A DNA stretch of 64,000 nt from QHXW01 sp035280425 (GTDB lineage: Bacteria; Acidobacteriota; Terriglobia; Bryobacterales; Bryobacteraceae). Position 1 is the first letter of the stretch, and each line of letters begins with the position of its first letter. The notes under the pieces are model-generated. The model saw nothing but the letters and a program-made list of their open reading frames with translations, did no database searches and was not told the origin of the DNA. The stretch spans positions 6,683-70,682 of the forward strand of contig DATEFW010000028.1 of NCBI GenBank assembly GCA_035280425.1, written 5' to 3'. This document shows, piece after piece, positions 57,565-64,000 of this stretch. The position numbers and the translations under genes are program-made.

Positions 57565-59151
57565 CTATTTCACCAGCGCGAAGGTCATGATCGACGACCC
57601 GGCCGCCAGCGCGATCTGCTGTTTTCCGTTGACCGTGTAACTGATGGGCGGCGCGATAATGCCGGCGCCGGTTTGGAAATGCCACAGCGGCTTTCCGGTT
57701 CGTGCATCGAGCGCCACGAAATAACCCTGGCCGTCCCCGGTGAACACCAGCCCGCCTGCCGTAGCCAGCACTCCGGCGCCGGCCGGGGAAACCATTTCCC
57801 ATCGCCACTTGATTTGGCCCGTTGCTGGATCCACTGCCACAGTGCTGCCCACCGGCGGCTCGTTCGGAAGCGCGCCATCGGTGCTCGCCTGGTACCACTG
57901 TCCCTCGTGATACTCCTGGCTCTGCTTATAAAAAAGCGCGCAGCCGTCCGTTGAGTGAAAGTAAAAAAGCTGCGTCTGCGGGCTGTAGGCGGTGGCCGAC
58001 CAGTTATGCCCGCCGCCCAATCCCGGACAGGCCCTTGCGCCCTCGGCGCTTGGTTCTTTTCCGGGTACCATGATCGGGCGGCCGTTCGCGTCGATGCCCG
58101 TAGCCCAGTCGACCTTCGTATACGGCCGCGCGTGCAGCAACTTGCCGTTGGTGCGGTCGATCGCATAGAAAAATCCGTTGCGGTCCGCCTGCACCACGGC
58201 CTTTACTTTACGGCCTTTCACGTTCAGATCGATAAGCACCGGGTCGGCGACCGCATCCCAATCATGCGTGTCGTGCGGCGTGAACTGGTAATACCACTTG
58301 AGTTTTCCGGTGTCGGCGTCGAGCGCCACCAGGCTGCATGTGTATAGGTTGTCGCCGCGGCGCACGTCGCCATCCAGGCCGGGACCGGGATTGCCGGTTC
58401 CCCAATATGTCAGGTTGAGATCGGGATCGTAAGTGCCGGTGATCCACGTCGACCCGCCGCCGCGCTTCCACGAATCCCCGCTCCAGGTATCGCCGCCCGG
58501 CTCGCCTTCTTCCGCCACGGTGTAAAAACGCCAGAGCCGCTCGCCCGTATTGGCATCGTAGGCATCGACGAATCCGCGCGTGCCGAATTCCGCTCCGGCG
58601 ATCCCGACCAGCACTTTCCCTTTCACCGCCAGCGGTGCTGCGGTCGCCGAAAAACCTTTTTTATAATCGGCGATCTCTTTTTCCCAGAGCACGGCGCCGG
58701 TCCGCGCATCCAGCGCCACCAGCGTCGCTTCGATATTCACTTTGAAAAGCTTGCCGCCGAGCGCGGCAAACCCGCGATTGGGCTGCCCACAGCACAGGTT
58801 CAGTTTCGTGGGAGGCGTCTTGTGGTACTCCCAGATCTGTTTTCCGGTGAGCAGATCGAGCGCGCTGGCGTGATTTGACGGCCCGGTGATGAACATCATC
58901 CCGCCGAAAACCAGCGGCGTGGTTTCGTGCGAGCCATCGAAACCGGTCTGGGAAATCCACTGCGTGGCGAGGCGCGAGACCGTTATGGTATTGATCTCAC
59001 TCAAATCGCTATAGCGCCACCCGCGATAGTTCTTCCCGTAGGTCAGCCATGTCGCCGGATCGCTCTGCGCATCCCGCAACTGCTGCTCGGTGACGATCGT
59101 AGCGGCCCAAGCCGTCAGCGCGACACCGAATATCAGGACAAATCGTTTCAC
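57565..59151 (-). CDS. PQQ-dependent alcohol/aldehyde dehydrogenase (quinoprotein), second copy
   Basis: Periplasmic eight-bladed PQQ dehydrogenase of 528 residues with signal peptide. Signatures: NYRGWRYSDLSEIN, the vicinal cysteines in LNLCCGQPNRGFAALG near residue 112, ALDADTGKLKWYYQFTPHDT and the HDWD block. It is a paralogue of the enzyme at 21876-23465, with the same gene order (cytochrome first). Its start overlaps the cytochrome stop (ATGA). Substrate unknown. Confidence 0.92.
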   Translation of the reverse strand: MKRFVLIFGVALTAWAATIVTEQQLRDAQSDPATWLTYGKNYRGWRYSDLSEINTITVSRLATQWISQTGFDGSHETTPLVFGGMMFITGPSNHASALDLLTGKQIWEYHKTPPTKLNLCCGQPNRGFAALGGKLFKVNIEATLVALDARTGAVLWEKEIADYKKGFSATAAPLAVKGKVLVGIAGAEFGTRGFVDAYDANTGERLWRFYTVAEEGEPGGDTWSGDSWKRGGGSTWITGTYDPDLNLTYWGTGNPGPGLDGDVRRGDNLYTCSLVALDADTGKLKWYYQFTPHDTHDWDAVADPVLIDLNVKGRKVKAVVQADRNGFFYAIDRTNGKLLHARPYTKVDWATGIDANGRPIMVPGKEPSAEGARACPGLGGGHNWSATAYSPQTQLFYFHSTDGCALFYKQSQEYHEGQWYQASTDGALPNEPPVGSTVAVDPATGQIKWRWEMVSPAGAGVLATAGGLVFTGDGQGYFVALDARTGKPLWHFQTGAGIIAPPISYTVNGKQQIALAAGSSIMTFALVK

Positions 59152-59927
59152 TGTTTTGCCTCCGCGCCGCGCAGAGTCGTCAGGTACGCCAGAAGGTCGT
59201 CCAGCTCGGCGGCCTTGAAGAGCTTCCCGTAATTAGCGGGCATCAGAGAGCGAAACTCGCGCTTCACCGAAGTCACGTCGCTGCGTAAAAAGGAAAAATA
59301 GTTCTCGCCCGCATCCATGATCTGCACCGAAAAATTGTCGTATCCGCGCTCTACACCCACGAGCTTTGTGCCATCGCGCTTCACGATCGTGATTGTGGCA
59401 AAACCCGGCGAGACATCTTTATCCGGTTCGACGACCGATTCCTTCAGGTACTCGAGGCTCCGTTCCCGCCCGATTAGCGAAAGCTCCGGCCCCAGATGCC
59501 CGCCTTTTGCGTTAACCACGTGGCACTGGCCGCAGGCGCCTTTGGTCCAGAACAGCTTCTCTCCGGCGGCGGGATTGCCGGGAACTGCGGCATTTTCGCG
59601 GTGCACGATCGAGCGCAGGTAGGTCACAACGCGCCAGACGTTGTCGTCGCCGAGTTCGCCGCCGAGGCCGGCCATTTCGGTTCCGGGCACGCCGTTGCCG
59701 ATTGTGCGGTACAGGTCTTCGTCACGATCACCGTGGGCGTAAACACCGCGCGTGAGATCCGGCCCGCGGCCTCCCTGCGCGTGAATTCCGTGGCAGGGCG
59801 AGCAGTAGATGCGGAACACCAGATACCCGCTTTGGGCCGCGGCCGAATCGCCGGAATACGGGTTTTTCAGCTCCTGCGCGCCAAGCACCGAACACGCAAG
59901 CAAAACGAGGGCAATTCGAAGATGCAC
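59148..59927 (-). CDS. Diheme cytochrome c, second copy
   Basis: Periplasmic electron acceptor paired with the quinoprotein that follows it. 259 residues from GTG 59927; the leader is VHLRIALVLLACSVLGAQ. Heme sites CSPCH (42-46) and CGQCH (132-136), with Met ligand candidates GTEMAGLGG and SLMPANYGK. The frame is open far upstream but without similarity, and the GTG is the first plausible start before the leader. Layout and motifs match the cytochrome at 21115. Confidence 0.86.
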   Translation of the reverse strand: MHLRIALVLLACSVLGAQELKNPYSGDSAAAQSGYLVFRIYCSPCHGIHAQGGRGPDLTRGVYAHGDRDEDLYRTIGNGVPGTEMAGLGGELGDDNVWRVVTYLRSIVHRENAAVPGNPAAGEKLFWTKGACGQCHVVNAKGGHLGPELSLIGRERSLEYLKESVVEPDKDVSPGFATITIVKRDGTKLVGVERGYDNFSVQIMDAGENYFSFLRSDVTSVKREFRSLMPANYGKLFKAAELDDLLAYLTTLRGAEAKQ

Positions 59928-60007
59928 CCGATGAGAATATCCGTCCGCGCGCGTTGGTGTCAAACCTCGCGAAACCGTCCCGCTTTCGACTAAACTGGTA
60001 ATTGGCG

Positions 60008-60901
60008 ATGCTGAAACGAGCGTTTCCGGTCTTATTCGTTTGCGTGGCGCTGACGGTCTGCCTGCCCGGTGCCGCCCAAACCGATGCATCGGCCTGGCAG
60101 AAGGAAACGCAGTTCGAGGGCCTCGATCAGAATGGGCTCTCACCCGCGCAAAAGACCGCACTGCTGAGCGTTCTCCGGACGGGAACCTGCAATTGCGGCT
60201 GCACCATGAAAGTGGCGGAATGCCGCGTAAAAGATCCGCGCTGCGGCCGCAGCCGGAGCCTGGCTGCCTTGGTTGTGCGCGAATTGCGCGAAGGTAAATC
60301 GGCCGATGCGATTCGCGAGGACCTCGCCAAGCGCATGAACGAAGCGCCGCCACTTCTTGAAGAAGCCGTGCCGATTCCGATCGCCGGGGCGCCGGTGAAA
60401 GGCCCTGCCAACGCCAAGATAACACTGGTCGAGTTTTCGGACTTCCAGTGACCGTACTGCGCGGCGGCCGTCGGCCGCCTCAATGCAGTGCTCGCCCGGC
60501 ACCCGAATGACGTCCGCCTGGTGTTCAAAGAATTTCCGCTGGATATCCACTCGACCGCTGAACTCGCGGCAGAGGCCGCACTAGCAGCACACGCGCAAGG
60601 CAAGTTCTGGCCCATGCACGACAAGCTGTACGCCAACTTCCGCCAGATCTCGCACGAGAACATCTTCAAGTGGGCTCAGGAAATCGGCTTGGATCTCGTC
60701 CGGTTCACGGCGGATTTGAACTCGGGCAAGTACAAGAAGGCGGTCGAAAAAGACATCACCGAAGGCGAGCAGGCCGGTGTTGCCGGCACGCCCACCATTT
60801 TCGTGAACGGCAAACGCTTCAACGGATCTCTCGAGACCGACGAATTCGAGCGCGTCTTGGCCCAGGAAATGGCGCCGCCCGCTAAACTTTCACGGCGATA
60901 G
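60008..60901 (+). CDS. DsbA-family thiol oxidoreductase, probable selenoprotein (Sec148 from in-frame TGA)
   Basis: Secreted thioredoxin-fold oxidoreductase (297 residues if TGA 60449-60451 is read as selenocysteine). A signal peptide (FPVLFVCVALTVCLPGAAQ) is followed by a short cysteine-rich domain, TGTCNCGCTMKVAECRVK (Cys 61, 63, 65, 72), then a DsbA domain. Its catalytic motif is FSDFQ-[TGA]-PYC: the codon is TGA exactly where the first Cys of CPYC stands, and the second Cys (151) is present. After it come EFPLDIHSTAELAAEAALAA and the cis-Pro loop GVAGTPTIFVNGKRF, in the same frame through to a TAG. A 38-nt hairpin follows the TGA (separate entry). The alternative is a nonsense mutation giving a truncated 147-residue product. 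Confidence 0.85.
60454..60491 (+). promoter_or_regulatory. SECIS-like hairpin for selenocysteine insertion
   Basis: Starts two bases after the in-frame TGA. Lower stem of 7 pairs (60454-60460 with 60485-60491, one G-U), an internal loop (2 bases on one side, 5 on the other), an upper stem of 7 G-C pairs (GGCGGCC with GGCCGCC) and a GTC apical loop, 18 nt from the TGA. Total 38 nt, matching the size and position of bacterial SECIS elements recognised by SelB. Confidence 0.7.
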
Positions 60902-62306
60902 CAATAATTGAAGTCGGCGGCCACGGCAGGGACTGGTCGATGCGCCTCCACAACCACACCAACTGATCGAAAAGTTTCATTTGCATCGCGCCCAGCGTGG
61001 TTCGCTTCAGTATCCGCCCGCTCACGTACCATCCGGGCCGCGAGATGCGATTGAAATTCAAAATTCTTTCCACCCGGAAGCCCACCTGCTCCATCTTCTG
61101 TTGCAGCTCCTGGTGCGAATACCTCCGGTAATGGCCTAGAGCCTTGTCGAGCGTGCCGTAAATTTCCTGCCCGTGCGGTACGAGGACAATCGCCCGCCCA
61201 TCCTTCTGTAACGCCGTGTGGATATTCCGCAGGCCCTGGATATCGTCTTCAATATGTTCGAGCACGTTCAGACACACGACCGTGTCCATGCTCCCGGCAA
61301 GCTCGGCAAAATCCGCCGGGTTCGCCAGATCGCAGTGGCATACGTGCAGGTTGTGCCGGTGCTGAAAGCGAGTCGTGAGCCGCGCCATGTGCTCCGCATC
61401 GATATCCGCCGCCACGTAGCATTTCACCCGCGGGATCAGCACGCGCGTCAGATTGCCGATGCCCGCGCCGATTTCGAGCACGCGCTCGCCGATAAATGGC
61501 CGGATGGTTTCGCCCATCCACCTGTTGAAACGCGGCGCTTTGGAGAGCGCGTGCAGAATGTCCGGCCCGGAGTCTTTGTAGATATCGTTTGAGAACGCGT
61601 ACCGCAGAATCACGAAAACCGCTTCAATCGCGTCCCAGAACCCGATCTTCTTGCCTTCCTCATAAGTGCGCCCGTGATAACTGACCGGCGTTTCATACAC
61701 GCGCACCTGGCGGCGCGCCACTTTGATGGTCAGCTCGGGCTCCACGCCAAACCGCTCGCTGCGAATCGGAATGCTTTTCAAAAATGACGTGCGGAAAGCC
61801 TTATAGCAGGTCTCCATGTCGGTCAGGTTCAGGTCCGCCACCAGATTGCAGAGCTCGGTCAATATCCGGTTGGCTACCGAGTGCCAGAAGTAGAGAACCC
61901 GCCGCTCACCCACAATCATGAACCGCGAGCCGTATACCACGTCAGCTTTTCCTTCGAGCAGCGGCCGCAGCAGGCTTCCATATTCGCGCGGATCGTATTC
62001 GAGGTCGGCGTCCTGGATGATCGAAAAGTCGCCCGTAGCGTGCTCAATGGCCGTGCGAATCGCGGCGCCTTTGCCCCGATTTCGGTCCTGCTTCACCAGG
62101 CGAATCTCCGGATGGCGCGCGGCCATTTCGGCGACGATCTCCGCCGATCCGTCGGTCGACCCGTCGTCCACCACAACGATCTCCCGCCCCAGACCCTCCG
62201 GCAGCGGCGCCGCCAGCACCCGTTCCAACAGCGGTGCGATGAATTCTTCTTCGTTATAGAGAGGAATCAGAACCGAGAGCAAAGGCCGCCCGCGAACTTC
62301 ATCCAC
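60882..62306 (-). CDS. Fusion of GT2 glycosyltransferase and class I SAM methyltransferase
   Basis: 474 residues with two domains. The first (1-235) is a GT2 dolichyl-phosphate-mannose-synthase-like glycosyltransferase: LSVLIPLYNEEEFI, VVVDDGSTDGS, DADLEYDP (DxD) and FGVEPELTIKVARR. The second (about 255-440) is a class I methyltransferase: RVLEIGAGIGNLTRVL, AADIDAEHM and VCLNVLEHIEDD. It may both glycosylate a lipid carrier and methylate a sugar, but the substrates are unknown. Its 3' end overlaps the DsbA-like gene by 20 nt in convergent orientation. Confidence 0.86.
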   Translation of the reverse strand: MDEVRGRPLLSVLIPLYNEEEFIAPLLERVLAAPLPEGLGREIVVVDDGSTDGSAEIVAEMAARHPEIRLVKQDRNRGKGAAIRTAIEHATGDFSIIQDADLEYDPREYGSLLRPLLEGKADVVYGSRFMIVGERRVLYFWHSVANRILTELCNLVADLNLTDMETCYKAFRTSFLKSIPIRSERFGVEPELTIKVARRQVRVYETPVSYHGRTYEEGKKIGFWDAIEAVFVILRYAFSNDIYKDSGPDILHALSKAPRFNRWMGETIRPFIGERVLEIGAGIGNLTRVLIPRVKCYVAADIDAEHMARLTTRFQHRHNLHVCHCDLANPADFAELAGSMDTVVCLNVLEHIEDDIQGLRNIHTALQKDGRAIVLVPHGQEIYGTLDKALGHYRRYSHQELQQKMEQVGFRVERILNFNRISRPGWYVSGRILKRTTLGAMQMKLFDQLVWLWRRIDQSLPWPPTSIIAIAVKV

Positions 62307-62309
62307 GAG

Positions 62310-62606
62310 CTATTTCCTCTTGGCCTTCATTTTCGTTTTTTTCGCCGCGGGAGGATCAGCAGCGGCGGCAGCCGGGTCGGGTTGCGGCTGAAGTTTGGAA
62401 AGTACCTCGCTGAATAGCGCCGATTTTCGCGTATCGACTTTCGGCGGGGGAGCTTGCTCGTGCCGGTAATCGTGATCGCTATAGCAAGTACGGCATCGGA
62501 CTTTGGCCGGCTCCCGGTTCATCAATGACACCACCGAGTGGTTCATGACGCGCTTGCACTTCACGCAATAATCGTCGATGACGTCCCCTAAGCGCACTTC
62601 AGGCAT
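62310..62606 (-). CDS. Small zinc-ribbon protein with a basic C-terminus
   Basis: 98 residues; not assigned to a named family. Two CxxC pairs, CVKCKRV near residue 14 and CRTCYSD near 38, form a zinc ribbon; after a Pro/Ala-rich region it ends in a Lys-rich tail (KKTKMKAKRK) that could bind nucleic acid. It is the middle gene between the glycosyltransferase fusion (3 nt after its stop) and a short hypothetical protein whose stop is 1 nt upstream; all are on the minus strand. Confidence 0.72.
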   Translation of the reverse strand: MPEVRLGDVIDDYCVKCKRVMNHSVVSLMNREPAKVRCRTCYSDHDYRHEQAPPPKVDTRKSALFSEVLSKLQPQPDPAAAAADPPAAKKTKMKAKRK

Positions 62607-62607
62607 A

Positions 62608-62961
62608 CTACTCTCCAGCCGGCCGATCAGTATATCCAACCTCAGGTCCGCTGGTGGCCGGCGCCTGCTGTTCAGGTGCGGCCGCAGGTTCAGCCGGAGC
62701 CAGCCACCACACCGCTCCCTCAAAACCGATGTACTTGCAGATCTGCAGTTCCCCGGTTTCGCTTTCCAGCAGATCCCCCACTTCGAGCGGCCGCTCAGAG
62801 GCGCGCATCCGGTCCCATGCGGCGTATTGGTTGAGCGCCTCGACCTGCCCGCCTTCTTCGTAATCCTTCCGTTTTACGCTGGCTGCTCCGGAGACGTGCG
62901 GCGCCCAGCGGAAATGTTGGCGCGGCGCCTCCTTCATTCGGTAGATCCGATAGACGGGCAT
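62608..62961 (-). CDS. Hypothetical protein
   Basis: Not recognised. 117 residues from ATG 62961: MPVYRIYRMKEAPRQHFRW at the N-terminus, a central segment with YEEGGQVEALNQYAAWDRMR and LEVGDLLESETGELQICKYI, then a Pro/Ala-rich tail. It overlaps the patatin-like gene by 28 nt and abuts the zinc-ribbon gene, so all three appear co-transcribed. Cytoplasmic by lack of signal or membrane segments. Confidence 0.7.
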   Translation of the reverse strand: MPVYRIYRMKEAPRQHFRWAPHVSGAASVKRKDYEEGGQVEALNQYAAWDRMRASERPLEVGDLLESETGELQICKYIGFEGAVWWLAPAEPAAAPEQQAPATSGPEVGYTDRPAGE

Positions 62962-63710
62962 AAAGAGCTTATTGTAATGGACCGCGCGTCCTTCGCGCCA
63001 AGTTCGATCCACCGCTCGATCCGGCTTCGTTCCCAGCGGGTTGAATCCGCGAGGCTTCCCAGCGGTTCGCTCGGCGCAATCGTCGCAACTTCCATCGTGC
63101 CGAATCCATGACGCTCTGGGCTGCACCATTGCACTACGTGAACCAGCCCGCGTAACACGCGCGACGGCAACTGCGGCAAAGCGTTGATGGCGATCGCTCG
63201 CGTCGCCCCCATTTCGGCTGCGGCCCAGAGCGGCAGCGCCCCCAGCAGACCGCCGTCAACATACCATCGCCCGTCAATGCGCACCGGAGGAAATCCGAAC
63301 GGAATCGCGCACGCCGCCGTCAAGTGTGTAGCCGTGATCGCCGGCGTTTCCACGATCCGCGACCGCCGCCGCAATATGTCCGCCAGCACGATTCCCAGCC
63401 GTATCTGCGGCTTGTATGCCGCTGTCAGCCGCCCGACTTCCGCGCGAAAGCTTGCCGCATCGAAAAACCCGCGCCACATGTTCGATTTTTCCCGCCACTT
63501 CAGGAATCCGCCCGCTGCGGAACCGCGCCAGTGCTCGGTCAATTCGTCAGGCTTGCACCCGCCCGCGATGGCCCACCCGTTGAGCGCGCCGACCGACGCG
63601 GCCACGATCATATCGGGCTGGAAACGCCCTGCCAGCTCGATCCATGCGCCCGCCTGGTAGGCCCCGAACAGGCCTCCAGCCGAAAGTACGAGTGCGGTTT
63701 TTTCGGCCAT
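62934..63710 (-). CDS. Patatin-like phospholipase
   Basis: Lipolytic acyl hydrolase of the patatin/RssA family (258 residues). The oxyanion loop GGLFGAYQAG is near residue 12; the nucleophile elbow reads AASVGALNG, so the first Gly of GxSxG is Ala; the Asp partner is in DGG (WYVDGGLLGALPLW) near 168. The start at 63710 is used, though Met codons at 63734 and 63743 are in frame. Substrate is probably a membrane lipid; it may be a repair or regulatory lipase. Confidence 0.84.
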   Translation of the reverse strand: MAEKTALVLSAGGLFGAYQAGAWIELAGRFQPDMIVAASVGALNGWAIAGGCKPDELTEHWRGSAAGGFLKWREKSNMWRGFFDAASFRAEVGRLTAAYKPQIRLGIVLADILRRRSRIVETPAITATHLTAACAIPFGFPPVRIDGRWYVDGGLLGALPLWAAAEMGATRAIAINALPQLPSRVLRGLVHVVQWCSPERHGFGTMEVATIAPSEPLGSLADSTRWERSRIERWIELGAKDARSITISSLCPSIGSTE

Positions 63711-63845
63711 CGCTCTGTAAAACTCTATCCTCATGTTAGACAATAGCTGTTAGCCTTCGCGCCGCGCCGGCCGGTAGACTGAAAAATGGCCGGTACGCGC
63801 GGCACGTGCCCGCCTGTTGAGTAATGCCGGGCGAAACCAAGTTGC

Positions 63846-64000
63846 ATGCATTGGAATCCAGTGGATTATGGAGAACCCGTTGCGAAACTCCTCGCTTTGG
63901 CGGAAAGCGGTGAACGCCTGATGCCGTTAGCCGAAGGTGTGTGCTGTTCTGAACAGGCACGTGATCGCATGCGCGCCACAAGTGTAAAAGAACTGTTTCC
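63846..64000 (+). CDS. Unknown protein, 3' end outside the window
   Basis: An ATG at 63846 opens a frame of 51 codons that runs off the window: MHWNPVDYGEPVAKLLALAE, then SGERLMPLAEGVCCSEQARD and RMRATSVKELF. It follows acidobacterial codon use and resembles N-termini I associate with short acidobacterial proteins of the HWNP-YG-LMPLA type, function unknown. No ribosome site is obvious before the ATG. Confidence 0.55.
   Translation, partial: MHWNPVDYGEPVAKLLALAESGERLMPLAEGVCCSEQARDRMRATSVKELF

Noticed and set aside
60002..60451. Reading the DsbA-like gene as a truncated 147-residue protein or simple pseudogene
   Set aside because: The TGA is at the catalytic Cys, the frame resumes intact for 150 codons, and a hairpin follows; a random stop would rarely fall there. 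Kept as the alternative only.

Overview
The window looks like chromosomal DNA from a GC-rich soil Acidobacteriota, most likely a Bryobacterales/Solibacter-like lineage. This is inferred from gene content, not from a search: an ADOP-type permease, paired diheme cytochrome c/PQQ dehydrogenase genes, a PEP-CTERM protein, many secreted beta-propeller and TPR proteins, a two-domain dCTP deaminase and an SRP RNA-dnaX-ebfC-recR block. I see no rRNA, tRNA, CRISPR array, insertion sequence or prophage.

Layout. 0-5.1 kb: 3' part of an ADOP permease (+), then an amidohydrolase, a DinB-like protein and mreB (-). 5.2-8.0 kb: a plus-strand strip of small accessory genes (DUF433/DUF5615 toxin-antitoxin pair, Uma2 nuclease, broken hicB, DUF2971 protein) between minus-strand housekeeping genes. 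8.0-12.0 kb: dcd, a hicB scrap, pyrD and an alkaline-phosphatase-fold protein that has lost most metal ligands. 12.1-15.7 kb: a RodZ-type HTH protein, a DUF2255 gene whose 3' end is duplicated beyond a small inserted gene, a polytopic membrane protein and a possible 39-residue peptide gene. 15.7-19.2 kb: SRP RNA, dnaX, ebfC, recR and a secreted protein. 19.3-23.9 kb: a PEP-CTERM propeller gene with a sigma-54-type promoter, a VOC protein and a cytochrome c/PQQ dehydrogenase pair. 23.5-31.6 kb: queG-TPR-mtaB operon, then an S55-peptidase-like protein and a large propeller protein.

31.6-44.7 kb is one minus-strand type II secretion operon headed by an ECF sigma factor and its zinc-finger anti-sigma factor, followed by gspE, F, G, H, I, J, K, a PilM/PilN-like gspL, gspM, gspC and a Gly/Tyr-rich secretin, with two unknown secreted proteins in the same operon. 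44.8-51.5 kb: a flavin reductase, a kinesin-light-chain-like TPR protein, a glycosyltransferase, and a radical SAM enzyme with a secreted propeller partner. 51.5-60 kb: a GH127 glycosidase, an LD-carboxypeptidase, thrB with a U32-like partner, a PLP enzyme and a second PQQ dehydrogenase/cytochrome pair. 60-64 kb: a DsbA-family gene, a GT2-methyltransferase fusion, a three-gene cluster with a patatin-like protein, and the start of one more gene.

The most interesting locus is 60008-60901. The DsbA-family reading frame has an in-frame TGA exactly where the first catalytic cysteine of the CPYC motif should be, and a 38-nt two-stem hairpin starts two bases after the TGA. This reads as a selenocysteine (UPYC) oxidoreductase with a bacterial SECIS element. 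Other leads are two accessory cassettes each followed by a second copy of the 3' end of the gene upstream, a repeated TATCCGAAYGGATA element, several genes whose -10 box lies 6 nt before the start codon, and the sigma/anti-sigma pair leading the secretion operon.
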